Assembly (NCBI GenBank): GCA_022577435.1 | Contig: JAKOON010000005.1 | Span: 21,322,224 to 21,386,223 of the forward strand | Origin: Embiotoca jacksoni | Taxonomy: Eukaryota; Chordata; Actinopteri; Embiotocidae | Direction: 5' to 3' | Length of the DNA: 64,000 bases | Shown: positions 23,871 to 36,784 of the stretch, in pieces | Numbering within the stretch: the first letter of the stretch is position 1 | Layout of the letters: each line of letters starts with the position of its first letter | Made by a program: the position numbers and the translations under genes | Notes under the pieces: model-generated | Seen by the model: only the letters and a program-made list of their open reading frames with translations | Told to the model about the DNA's origin: nothing | The model's database searches: none

Positions 23871-26800
23871 ACTTTCACATGATACTGTACAGGTAAGAAA
23901 ACAGTTAAAAGTCTCATATTGAAAATAATATGTACAATCGTTTCATTTAAAGTGTGACTAGCCTACGTCCCAACACTGCCTTTTGGTGTCATAATGTCAG
24001 TTGTAAAATTTCATGTATTTTTTGGTAACACATTTAATTTTCTGGATATCAATGTTATTGTCCTAACATTTACATTAACAAGTCGATTTGGGAGGCTTTG
24101 TTTCACATAAATAGAATATTTTTAAGGCTCAGTACTTTTTGTTAGATGCATAATTTTTTTTACCAGAAAGTCCAACACCATTTTCAACACAGAGCTTAGT
24201 GTTTCTCATCATACTACTCACTACTCAAAAAGCTAAACCTCAAACAACTCATTCTTTCCATCTGTGCTGTCTTAAGTGTCCTTCACGAGCAAATCTTGAC
24301 AGCTCTGTCCAGAGAAGGAAGGCAAACTCAGGACATCTGCTTCTCTGCTTCACGGAGACATGGCAGAGATTTTGACACGGGGTGTCAGGGTAATCTGACA
24401 AGACAAGCCTCATGTTTTATCGGAGCGTTCAAAAAATGTGCCGCCGTCGCTCTGGCTTGTGTCTTCCGTACATCATTGTGTCTTCTCCTTGACTGTTATG
24501 CGTCGCGTAGGTGGCATTGAAACGGAATGTTCTGTAAAACACATGAAAGAGGGGAGAAAAGGAAAGAGAGGGAAAGAGAGGGAGAGAGAAAGAGGAGTCA
24601 GACCCGTGACCTCTTCGGCCGTGCGATGTGTCTGGAGCTGGCAGGGGACGCAATTGAGAGTGACACTCCTGGTTGGAGCTGCCAAACTGCCACTTCCTGT
24701 CCTCTTTATTCACACATAGCAGGAGTTTAAGCTGGACGTTTGAAGAGCAGAGAACAGACATGTGTCTCCTTGTACAGCCATCGCTTCTGACTGTCATTAT
24801 TGTGGTTCACGACCACTCCGTCAAAACCACGGTCCGACACCCATCTGCCAAAAAGGGAGAATTGTAGGAAAAGCAGTGCGGTGGGTCAAGATATGAGATT
24901 GTATGTGTGTTTTTTTTTCTTGTAATTGACTGAAATATGAAACTTTCTTTGTCATCATTGTTCCCTTTGTTCAACTCTTTACGCCTCCTCTGCTGCATCA
25001 TTGGATTTGGGAATCCCCAGTGGCTCGGCGCGATCAAATTGCTGTAGAATTGGAGAAATTGGACTCATAATTTTGATGTTTTGTGTTGAATAACCCTTTA
25101 ACTTTGTTAGGATCAAGTTTGTCACTCTTCCTCTTCTGCTCTCTCTCCTTTTAATGGCTTTGTTTTTCTCCTTTCAAGCATCCCTAATAATGCTTGTGCC
25201 TGAGATGGGTCACTTTCACCAATACAAATAAGATTCAAAGTCATGTGTCCAGCCGCAGGTTTTCATTGAATTCTGTCCCCTTAGGTCAAGTTTGTTTTAT
25301 TTCTCTGATATTCTTTCGTGCCTTTGTCTTACCATTATATCCATCTCTTGTTTCTGCTCTTTTCTCTTTTTACTTTCGCTCTCTCTCCGCACAGAAACAC
25401 ACTCTCGCGCTTGCATACACGCACACATTATCCTTGGGCTATTACCAGGATAAGTCAATTTGATCCATCCAAGGCAGTGGATGTCATTTTATTCATATAT
25501 TTTCAAGCCTAGTGACTTTATTAAAGGCTACTGCTTCAATCTATCCTGAATGGATGAATGCACTCACTGATGAAACACAGGAAAAAATGAGGCCCACACA
25601 GCCTGAAATGACCACAGCCAATCAGCCTGTCATTTTCAAACATGTTCTCAAATTCAGTGTTTTATATGCAATCGAAAACAGCTTGGTGATTTTGAAGCTT
25701 TTGGCACAATGTTTTCTATTCATCTGTGAGTGAGGAGACAGAGAGCAGCCCGCCTGCCTTTCAATGACAAGAGAATGGCTGTTGAGACTTCCAGCTTGGG
25801 GGAAAAAATGAGATGTTACAGTCAGTGGAGGCACAGAGCAGAGAAAGTTGGAGACGAGACAAAAATGTGTCTATTCATGCCAACTGGTGTCCTGACCCTC
25901 CTCCAGGCTGCCATTGCCTTCTGTCAGGAGAGGGAATTAAAGGGCCATTCACCATACTCTAAGACTTCCACTCCTTTTTTCAACCAGGCCTCATAACTTC
26001 CGTCTAACTCTGCTCTTGCTCCTTTAAGGGCAGCTCCGATACCTGGTAGGTGCTGAAAGAGGAAACCCTCCCATTACAGTTCATTCAGAAAAAGCCGGTT
26101 CTGTCTCTTTAAGGTGAATATGGAGATGCCAGAGTCCACACAGCCAACTAGTCTTCCAGGGTAGAGGGGAAGGTCATATAGAGTTCAGAGCAAGAGCGCT
26201 GACTGATGGCTGTAGAGGGACTCTGCTGTCTGCTGCTGCACCTCAAAGACCAAGCTTCAGTGGCTGTGAACAGGCCATGCTGAGCTGGGACCTACCCAAG
26301 GACAGCCAGGGCTGAACTTAAGTCAAGACTGCTGTTAACTGGATCAACATCTCATGGAAAATCTGTTCTTTGTCTGCTGACACGTCAACCTGAAAAACTC
26401 AGATGGTACTGTGACCAAAGGTGAATGCCTCGAAGGTCCTAAGCAACAATATAATGTGTAATAAACTTACTGCAATATATTTTTTTAACAAAGAAAAATG
26501 ATAGTACTGTCAACTTGTGTCTTTTTGTCCTTAACACTGTATTCACCAACTCTGCAGCAGAGATTTGGGAAACATGGATTCAGACAAACTCACTAGGAGC
26601 AGAAGCCCCCTACAGTTTCAACAGAAATTGTTCTGTGTGTCTCAAAGTAAACAAAGAAAATAGTCTACTTGAAATCCTTCCACCTGCTGTAGTGAACCGC
26701 AGAGCAAAGCAAATCTTTATTTCATGAAACTGACCGTTTATGGCTCTCAATCGGCAATAAGGATTCTGCTGGGGCAACTACACCTTTATCTCATTACAGT

Positions 26801-27298
26801 GCTAAATCATAGCCGTAAACATGCTACAACATTAGATGTTGGTGGAGGGCGTCTGGGTTGCGGGGGATAGTTCAATGAGGAAATCATCAGAGTAATAGTG
26901 AGAATAGTGAGACTGTGTATAATGCCCGTCTAGTGCAGCCATGTGAAACTGATTGGATGTCTTTATTCAGATGGTAGTCAAACAGAAGATGCATAATATT
27001 GAGCATGAATGAGAAAGCTAACACTGTTGAGCTAATGTGAGAGGAATGTCAGTGCAGTGAAGGTCCATTTCCTGATCAACTCACGAGGTTACTTTCCTGC
27101 CATATTCATGCATATATGCCAACAATTCTGTGGCTGACTTTAGAGGTAATCCGATGTTTTGCTCTAGTAAATGAACCAATATAAGAAGAGTCATTTGTTT
27201 AAAATGTTATGAAAAGTAGAATTATCAAAGTAAAAGTACTCATTCAGCAGAAGAGTTTCCTCTCTCCTCGTCGTTATATTATAATTTAAGGGAAGGAG
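23871..27298. other. intergenic region, no gene seen
   Basis: Unique-looking, moderately AT-rich DNA. It includes a purine-rich GA stretch at about 24545-24600. Several frames of 60-120 codons exist but none has a recognised domain, codon pattern or splice context. Confidence 0.55.
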
Positions 27299-27765
27299 GG
27301 TTTTTTTCAAATTTGGCACAAATATTCATTTGGAATTGATTAGATTTTGATGGACAAAGGTCAGAGGTCAAGTTAACTGTGACCTTACATCCATTTCATT
27401 CTTGTGAGTGTAACGCCATAACTCAGGAACTGATGGGAAGATTGGGACCGTATTTCACATTCGTTCAGATACTGATTTGGCAACACTTATCTTTGGTGTC
27501 CACATTGAAACTCTGGTGAATTAATTGATCTTCTGTGCTGTCAGGTTGAAAATGTTTGTGAATCAGCCATGAACTAGTAGCTTCTATGCAGAATCAACTA
27601 TAACGGGAGAATTGTCTTCTTCGTGTTAAATCAGAATGAGATTAAGTCCCCAAATTCCTTCTTGAAAATGTATTTTATGAGTCTGGACAAACATGGATGT
27701 AAACTGCAACTTGACAGGTTGGCAGACACAAACAACTATAAGGCTGTAATTCTAGGTTTTTCTTG
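27299..27765. repeat. AGGTCA-bearing dispersed repeat, copy A
   Basis: One of two copies of a dispersed fish repeat; the other is at 36785-37462. Shared landmarks in the same order: TTTCAAATTTGGCACAAAT, an AGGTCA direct repeat with 1-bp spacing (27358-27363 and 27365-27370), a TGACCT at 27380-27385, GATCTTCTGTGCTGTC, then ATGGATGTAAACTGCAACTT and GTTGGCAG. Recalled as common in teleosts and probably non-autonomous. No coding capacity. Confidence 0.7.
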
Positions 27766-30700
27766 TGAAATATTTAATATGTTAAACCCTGAGAAACCAT
27801 CTCAGAAGTTTACAGTGGGAAAACAATCTTTTGTATAAATTAAATTAAATGAGATGTGACAAGAGACCCCAGCGAGAGATAACTCAAACAGATCAAGTAC
27901 AATACTTGTGGAAACGTACTTTATTTGAATCAACTGCCGACGATAGAGAAGTAGTCGTGAACATGAGAGGAGTGAGTGTGCACGTTTTCAAATGGCAAAT
28001 ATATAGTAAGTCATACCGACTGTGCTGAAGTATTGTGTTTGTCGCAAACAGAAAGGAATGACTACCTAACCCAATTCAGATGAAAAGACAAGAATAATTT
28101 GTCACATCATGGATTTTCAGGGGGCAAATATGAGAATATAAGAAAACCCTGGTATTTTTATTCAAATTGTCTCCAATGTATGCCAATATATTAAACATTA
28201 TTGCTGATTAGTACCACAGCACTACAGGAGAGTGAACTGGGAAGCTCAGCAACATCCACAAAACATGAACAACTGTACAAAAGAAGTTGGAGAGACAGCA
28301 CAGAGACTTTGCATCCGCAAGGTGAGCCAGATCACATCAAGCTTTGACAACAGCCCGTGGTCTCCTCGATGCTTTCTTTTGACTTATCCACACCAAGCAA
28401 TAAACCAGAAGCTCCCACTGCTGTAGAAAGGAAATATATCCATGAGTGCATATGTGTGACAGTTACAGAATCTAAATTCATCCCCTATTGCCTACGAAAG
28501 CCTCCTGCATCCCTCCGCCGCCCCTTCCACCCTCCTCAACTATCAGAGCTGTATCGTTTTGCAAACCTCTGCGGTGATGTTGTCAGGCTTCTTTCTGTGA
28601 AGTGGCCCCAGCCATAAAACAACAGTGACGTGAGTGATTGATCCAGCAATGAGGATGGCAATACTCCTCTGCATCAATATGAAGGCAGCCTGCGGGACTG
28701 GAGCCCTTTCAGACAGCTCTCTGTTTCTCCTCAGAGGAAAAATCCATACACAATTGATGGCAGTTCAAAGAGAGGCTTTATTGTGGGATATCAAATAAAA
28801 CATCAGAGAACACAGAGAACGGGAGAGAGAGAGAATGAAAGCGTGCATGTGAGTGAGAGAGAGAGAGAGAGAGGATGGGTGTGAAAGAGAGGGAGACAGA
28901 GAGAGCGATCTGCATTTTGCTTTATCTCCTTTTTGCACCTGAATGGTAATGAACTGGCTTAGATGAAACTGAGAGACTTCATCGTTTCCAGAGGACTTGC
29001 AAACAGCATGTGGATGTCAACAGTATCTATGGCACAATTACACTATATGATCCTACACCGAAATGGTATGCAGATACAGAGGCCAGGTGACTGTGCGGCG
29101 AATGAAGACAACCTAGATAGGCCGGTAAAGGTGTTAAGTATTTATAGGGTTATTTCAGGGTATAACGGAGAAGTGTAAGGAAAGAGAGAGAGATATCAGT
29201 CGTTTCCTGTCTGTTCTCTGCAGCCTGGCCTCCAGCAAACCCTGTTATGATTTCATCAGCACTGCTTCTAATCCACTTACTTAATGAAATACATAATTAA
29301 CACAGCTTAATTGTGGTGGGGACAGCTTTGACTGAAATAATTTCCTGTGGACACTGTTGCTGTAATTGAATGTGTTCTTCACACCCGATCAAGACCTTTG
29401 GATTGAAACAGAGGAGGTTTGTTGTTTTTCCTTTAATTAGTTCTTTTGTTTGGACTCATTCTAAGTTGTTGGGTTTTTTTGTCTTTGGTGTCTGAATGTT
29501 TATATATTTGTTGCATAGACATACAGCAGTCAGACTTCAATGAGCAGACATACATACCGACATAAATTACACCAGTTAATCAAAGATGGAACATTATTCC
29601 CTCAGTTTTCTTTTTATTTCTTTATCAGATACAACATATTGGATTTGATAAGATTTAACAAAACCAAGTTTTTCATTGCTGCAGATGTAACCTCTTTTAA
29701 TTATGCTAAACAGCCCAGATGAGGTGCCAGAATAACAAGTCAAAACAAGGTAATATATTTAGTCCTAACTGGCTGAGTTTCGTACTGTTTGCTGTTGCCT
29801 GGGTTTCGTTTCATTCTCTGCCTCTCTCGCTCGCTCCGTCCTCTCTCTCTCTCTGTTGCTCTTTGGTGGTGATTGATCGATGTGTCAGGTATGATGGGGC
29901 ATCATGGTGTTAGAGCGGGTTTTTGCAGCTCAGTCATGTGACCGCAGCAGATGGCACAGCTGAGTATTAGAGTGGGTTCACCTGCTGTTTGCTCTCCTGC
30001 TTCCTGCTTTACTGCTATCAAATACCACCAAGGGAGAGCGAAGGATTGAGGGAAGGAGTCGGTAGGAGGGAGGGAGGTGAAAGAAGAGTTGCAAGGCAGG
30101 GAGGGACTGCAGGTTTCAGGAGAGAGAGGGAGGAAGAGAGCGAGAGCAGGAGAGGGGACAAATGGGAGAGATGAAAACAGGGAGATGAGATGAGGAGATT
30201 TTGAGTGCACACAGAGGTGGTGCAAAAAGAGGGTGCCGAATGAACACTGCCAAAATGAATGCACTGCATTCTTTCAATGATGTTTTTCTCTTAATTTGCC
30301 TCTGTGTTTTTCTCCCTCCCGCTCAGTCATAAGGCTCAACCCATAAGTTCATAATGATGGGATGTGGTCTAGGATCCATTTAACACTCGTTCCAGACCAG
30401 CGGATGAGTACAGAAAGAGAGGCTTAAGAGACACACAAAGTAACTATGACTGATTGCAGAGCCTGCTGACTCCAAGGGACATCCTCTATGTAATTCTCTT
30501 AGTGTAGCATAATATCATTTATCCCGCAAATAGACATATGACCCTGCAGTCCCCGTGTCACTCGGAGTTCAAGACTCGGGGAGTGCACACACTCATAATT
30601 ACACACAATCTGGTTAGTGAACGGGCACCAACATACATTATATTGTATACACATGCCTGTGCTCCGCACTAATGGTGCTGAATAAACACGAGCACACACG

Positions 30701-32232
30701 CACGGATGAGAAGCATCTTCCTCACATGTACACACATGCTCATTACGTATGCATAACCAGCATGCACCGTCGAGGGCATTGCTGACTAATAGAAGCACTC
30801 TATGCGGCCTGCAAACATAAGCGCGTTATCAGTGATGAATTCCACCACACCTACCCACCTTGACAGCAGTCCAACCGACAGCCTCCTCGGCTGCTATCTG
30901 CCCTCTACAGCCCTGCTCCTGGGCTGTTTGGGACTGAGTGGCAGGTGTGTGTAAATGCTGGTGCCGATATGTCACAGGCACCAATCTGCAGTCCCCAGGG
31001 ATTCTACTGGGAGTTCAGCCTGAGTATCACACCGCGGAGAAAACAATTTCTGCTGCCAATACTCCCGCGCAGATGAGAAATGTTTTAATATTTGCCGCTG
31101 CTTTATGGTTGCTGCTGTGACAGTGATGGAGAAAATGTCAGCTTTTTCCCCCCTTAAATGCCACTCTTTGTCTCAGTCTGTTTCTTTTCATTGATCTCTG
31201 CCTCTGCCTCGGAATCAATAAGGTCCACCAAACAGTCGCTTGTCTGAGAATGCATTGCCGTTTTCGCTTCTCAAACCTTTCAGCGATACAGAATTTTTGC
31301 ACTTTACTTTCTTTGCCTAATTAGTTATCCAATACCAGCCCAGTTTGTGTAAAGCAACGTGTACAAAGGGAGAAATAGCATTGTAATTCCACGGCTGATT
31401 TAGTTGTCAGTCACTGGAAAGATGTGTGGCCCCCACCCCCTCCACCCCCCCACAGAATGGGCTAATATAGACAATGGGTTTGGGGAAGTTTGTATGCTCA
31501 CTTTACTTTCTTTGGCTCTGAGTTGTAATTTTGTGTGTTTTGTCTAACTGCAGCAACATTCAGAGCAATAACAGCAGCACGAAAAGAGACAACAATACTT
31601 TGTTTCTTCCCTCCAGCTACTCCAGAACTCAGCAGAGGCTTGTCGATAGTAACTGACCCAAACTTGCACCCTCACAGGGTGAAGGGTAATTCAGTCAGTG
31701 TTGTCACTCAGTTGCAGTCCCTCTTCAGCTCTCCCCTCTGGTGCTGCCGCAAAAGAGGGAAGACAAAAGAGAAAGAGCAGTAACAGTTTAAGGCTCACCC
31801 AGGGTGGTGGATGTTCTCTATCGACCGCGGCCCTGAGGAGTGGATGGCTACCGGGGTCAGCGTCAATCCCAATCAGATATCAGTGATGTCAGTTAAATAG
31901 ACACAGGAAGTGATTTAAACAGACCGATTTTTAAAAGGCACACATGTTTCATCAGATGACTGAAAGTTTAAGATTAAAATGTGAGCAACAATAGGTCTAT
32001 TTAGCTGAATCGTTGATTCTGGGGTCATTCGGGGGACGTCAGGGAGAGTGATGATATAAAATAACGCATCACTTCCCTTACACGTTGACAGGGCAAACAA
32101 TTAAAGGTTTGTTCTCACAAGAAATGTCTTCCATTCCGCAGGGTTAGAGGAGGAGGAAGAGGAGGGGACATGAAACCGATCCCTCCTGGGACTTACTGGA
32201 CAATGTATTGTGTTTATAGACACATGTCGAAA

Positions 32233-32298
<66 letters not shown>

Positions 32299-33100
32299 GC
32301 ACACTGCACTGACACACAAAAACATGCAGAGAATTCATATGCAACTGAAATATAACAATAGATATACGGTAAATCTTGTCATTCATCTTTCATGACTAAA
32401 GGAAACAGATGCACAATACCTGGAAGCACCAAACTCTGTGCACGCTGCAGGTTAATGTTTAAAGCAAACACGCCACTTAGAGGGGTTTACAGCTCACTTT
32501 AACAATTCGCATGTTTTCCCTGTGGTCCACTACAGTTCAATCAATATTTACAACATGAGCAGCTGTCTCAAATCCTGTTTCCGACCTTTCATGTTATCCT
32601 GACAGTCAATGTACAATCAAGCAAGTTGGTCACCTGCAGTACAACGGAGAGTTAATTGATTTTGAAACACTAAATGGCAGACTTGTTTTAGTGACCCAAA
32701 ACGTTGTAGTGAGGACTGAAAGAAATTTGCTTTAACCCTTTACAGTAACAGTTCAGGAAATTTGCTGAGAGAAAATTTGTACCACCTTCTTATCGCCCAA
32801 TAAAATACAAGCTGAAGCTACAACTAGAAGATGGTTAGCTCAGTGAAAAAGCTAGAAAAAAAGGCTCCAACCAATCTTACATTTTCTCTAAATCCATTTT
32901 ATCCAAGTCTCAGCAAAAAGAAGCACAGTCATTCTTAAATTGTCAAATTATTCCAACAAGACTTTGCCTGTGGACAATATATTTCTATTTTGTCATTACC
33001 TCAATGAGCATAAAGACAAGAGTCCAATGTGTTAATAGTTGTATTAAGAGTTAATATTAAGCGACAAAAGGTGAAAATGCTCCATGCAAATTCAACCCAG
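27766..33100. other. intergenic region, no gene seen
   Basis: Gene-free. It includes a GA run near 28855-28873, a strongly purine-biased block at about 30030-30190, C-rich runs at about 31430-31450 and a CA array at 32235-32296. The stretch around 32740-32870 faintly resembles a widespread fish repeat, but boundaries are not visible. Confidence 0.55.
32235..32296. repeat. (AC)31 microsatellite
   Basis: Perfect AC array of about 62 bp. Confidence 0.96.
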
Positions 33101-33557
33101 TATCACCCCAAGTGTGTAATACACCAATAAGTTCACTATAGGATGCAGTGTCAGTGTCACATTTTGCCTCACTTAGGCATGAAAAGAAAGGTGACTTGGG
33201 TCTATTCACCAAAAGCCACTTTGCTAGGTTTAGGAGAAAAGCCCCTCGGTAAAGGGTCATCACAAAAACAACTTGGTTAGGAAAACATTTCTTTACAGAA
33301 ATCTACACTGCTTTCTCACAGACTCAAACTCTGGTTCTCCTGGGTGAAAATCCCTGTGTTTGATCCATCCAAACACCTCCAACCTGTCGTACGGCCACTA
33401 CTCAGACTTTACCACTTTTGCACTTCGTCAAATATCCTCCGTCACATGACCTCCTCCTTTCACCCTGGTTATACGTGCGTACCTCACACTTCGGAGAGGC
33501 AAAATGTGGCACTGACACAGTATCCTGTAGTCAACTGACAGGTGTACAACGTGATGC
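33101..33557. mobile_element. non-autonomous DNA transposon with about 60-bp inverted ends
   Basis: Bases about 33104-33170 are an imperfect reverse complement of about 33496-33556. Both ends contain GTGTCAGTGYCACATTTTGCCTC read inward on opposite strands, together with ATCAC and TACACC segments further out. The 457-bp unit has no transposase-like frame. Terminal inverted repeats with a short non-coding core are the signature of a MITE-like element. Target-site duplication is not clear. A relative lies at 23640-23870. Confidence 0.7.
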
Positions 33558-35247
33558 CAACATGGCAAAATTAAAGTCATAAAATAAAGCTTATGATGTT
33601 TAAGAGCAGGGACCTTTGGAGTCACTCCTTATATCTCAGTGATTCTCAATCTCATTGAGATGGAACAAATTACAGAAGCAATTTGCAATATTCCTTAATC
33701 TAACACGTCACCACAAATAACTGCTCAATGGCCACAGAGTTGAAGCAGAAGCTTTCTGAAAGTAACCTTCAAAAAGGCATCATTTATTTTCTGAATACTG
33801 TATCAGGTCATTTTGTCAAGCTCATACATCTTCATGAGTTGAAGAGTTGTTTTTTATGCAAATCAGATTCACGTGCATATAATCAGTCACAGAAAATAAC
33901 CCTCAATGTTTTTATGATCAGGATATCACATTTTAATTCTAAAAGTCACTTATGGTCTTTTTTTAGGACTCAATAGATTGAAGCAAGTGTAACTTTCTAA
34001 ACCACACACACACAAACACATGTAAACACACACCCACAGAGACCTCAAGAAACATGAGTAAGAGAAACTGATGGTGTGTGTACACGAGGTCTTCAGAACA
34101 CTTCAGCTGAGGTGCTACAGCTTGTCAAAGCAGCCCAGTGTCAGGTGACAAGGCATCACGCTGCCTCAGACAGAAATGGCCCAGTAATGTCTCAGGCAAT
34201 GAACCACGGGCCACAGCTTTGTCCCTCCATCACAGCTGAGTCCAAACAGCAGCCTGCTGCTGTCACTGTTAATGCGTCTCCACATAAACTTGCCTTAATC
34301 GCATCAGTGCTTCACTTTCATGTGACCTGTTATCATTATCACTTTGTTTCTGCTCGCTTTGGGTTCTGTATTTGGATGTGCTCTGGTCAACGTTAATGAG
34401 AGAAGCTGACAGTGTTTGGGGCCCAATTTTCAAGCTGACAAATCATCCTCTTGCAGAAGTCCACATTTCCACAGTGTATTGATATGAAAAGTCAACTTAA
34501 AGGATAATTCCAGTCTAATAAATCTTATCTTATACTTAATTTATTATTTAAATGTTATTCCTAAGTAAAAATGTTTTACCAGTCACACCAGCAGACTAAC
34601 AAACGCGGTAATATCATGTCCAGTCACCCTGACATTTTCACTTGAGTTTTATCTTCTCTTCTCATGTAGGTTTACTTTCAGTTACAGACAAGTTTCATTC
34701 AGTTAAGAATTCAACACAGTTTGCTTTTGCATTTAAAATTCATTTGCATCTTTTGACAGATGCATTTAGTTAATTTAGTTTCATGTCTTCAGGGATTCTT
34801 TTAAAATGTAAATTAATAAAAATTTGAATTTATATAATTTTCTCTGTTTGGAGATACCATGGTGCTGCTTCTTGGGAAATGCTGGCAAAATGAGCAACTG
34901 TATTCCAGTTAATTCAGTTTAATAATGTAGCCCACCTACATCAGGGAAGCTCTTTATTTCAACTAGTACGACAAGTAATACTTCAATAATACTATCCTGT
35001 TTGCTTTTCTATATAAAAATGTGAATGGTCTTGACTCCCTCTGAGCTTATGTTTATTTAAACCTATGAAATCTACACAGAGAAAATAAACATCTGAGTAT
35101 TTAAACCCTTACAATAATATAAGTGTGTCAATCATGCAAAGAAACTATCACCAATGCCTGTTTCTTATGTATAAATACCTGTAGCAAAGGAAAAACCAAA
35201 CCTCAAACTTCAATCTGTTTTAGAAACAAGCGGCAACCAAGTGTGAA
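33558..35247. other. intergenic region, no gene seen
   Basis: AT-rich, no supported gene or repeat boundary. A short AGGATAATTCC segment near 34501 recurs near 49022, possibly the edge of an old dispersed repeat. Confidence 0.5.
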
Positions 35248-35712
35248 GCCACTCATGGGTTTGTTAACTGCTATTCGGCGTTTCAGGCATCACCATTTCG
35301 CTATTTTGAAGAAGAAGTGATCATAATACTTGGATCTGGGGAGGAGCGAGCAAAGAATCTGACCCGATCTGATTGGGAACTAGAGAACATTACGCCTTGC
35401 CCACCTGTAGCGGAAACCTGTCTGCACCACAGGCCTGTCAATCAAAGCAGACATGCCCCCCCCCCCCCCCAACATGCTTTTTGAGGCCTAATATGTAATT
35501 AATGATGGAACAATTTTCAGATGTACAGCCAGAAACTGAATAAGAAGGAGGGACACCAGTGAATGACACTATTATGACTCGTGGATTTTTTTTATTTATT
35601 TTGGAGCCACCCCCTACTGATCCTCGGTGACATTGCACATTCAGGCACATCTGCATTGGCTTCAATTGTCTGACCTGGAAGCTATGTCCACTTTTTTTAT
35701 ACAGTCTATGGC
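35248..35712 (-). repeat. dispersed fish repeat family, copy 1
   Basis: Shares an ordered series of motifs with 47861-48342 in the same orientation: a TTTGTTAACTGCT-like start, TTTGAGGCCTAATATSTAATTAAT, TTTTCAGA, a GGAGCCACCCCC-like segment, TTGCAC..AGGCAC, GCATTGGCTT and a GTCCA..CAGTC end. A run of 13 C lies near 35457-35470. No coding capacity. I recall such sequences ending in CATAGACTGT as abundant in percomorph fish genomes. Confidence 0.65.
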
Positions 35713-36784
35713 TAGAAATAACAATTTGGTAATTTACTATTGTAAAATTATCAAAATAAACATGTGAATCAGAAAGTATTCTCCTTCTATTAACACATTT
35801 TTCTTGTTGATAGTAAGAGTTACATCAAAAATCGGTGTGCCCACACTCACCAAGCACACAAACAAGACAGCACAGCAATAAAATAAAAAGTGAGGTACCT
35901 CAGTTAAGAGTTGAGATCCAATTTGATGTCCAAATCTACAGCGTACACCAGTCTCTTGGTAGCAGGTGAGGACAAAGGTGGCAGACGTGTCCAAAGATCC
36001 CGCGTAGTCGTCTGAACTCCGAGCAACAGACTTGGGTGGGTTGTTGTGCTGTCTGGTAAATCTTGGTGTTTCAACATCGAAAACCGTGAGTAAAAGCCTT
36101 CAGTTCAAGCTGAAGTCCATTCCCTTTGCTAATGAATGCTAACAGACAAACGTGTTGGCTAATTAACTTCAATACGAGTGTAAACCACTGTGCAACACGC
36201 TTAGAGTTGAAATGTTTCCAGCTGCTCTTAAGAGATATGTGGATGAAGTGTCTTGGCATGAGATGATAGAGTAGATCATCTCAGACACCACCTACACACG
36301 TATTTCCTTTCAAACTTCACACTCTCTACAGTTTATTTCATCAACGGATCCACGAGCTCAGGTGTGTTTTTTCTCTCTCCACACACCTCAGCCAATAAAT
36401 GACCGGCATTAATCTCACACTCAAAATGACTTCCTCTTAAACTTCAAAATAAAACAGAATTCTCTTAAATTATGCAGTTAGGAGTCTTAACCATGCATCT
36501 GCAGTTTTTAAACCTATTTGTATTTATGATTTATCTTTTCCCTTAATTGACTGAATAAACTGTCCTTTAATATTAAGTTTGTTACAATGTGCCTATATTT
36601 TAACTTGATTACAATAATTAGAAGCTTAGTTATTTGATCATTTTTGTTTTTCCTTGGCTGTTGCTTGTGGGCAGTTATCTTAGTTACTGCGTTTTGTCCA
36701 CATCTTGTTTGTTAAAAGTTGTTTTTTTTGTTTTTTTTTATTCCTCTGCACCGGCAGCAGCTGCAGCTTGAGGCTTTGTTTTCA
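35713..36784. other. intergenic region, no gene seen
   Basis: AT-rich unique-looking DNA; nothing supportable beyond short T-runs near 36720. Confidence 0.5.

Noticed and set aside
31430..31452. C-rich runs as a minus-strand G-quadruplex
   Set aside because: Only three clear runs of three or more plus a CC pair; weaker than the motifs at 12020 and 40163.
32740..32870. Possible fish dispersed repeat (GAAGCTACAACTAG...GGTTAGCT)
   Set aside because: Resemblance to a remembered fish repeat is partial and no second copy is found in the window.
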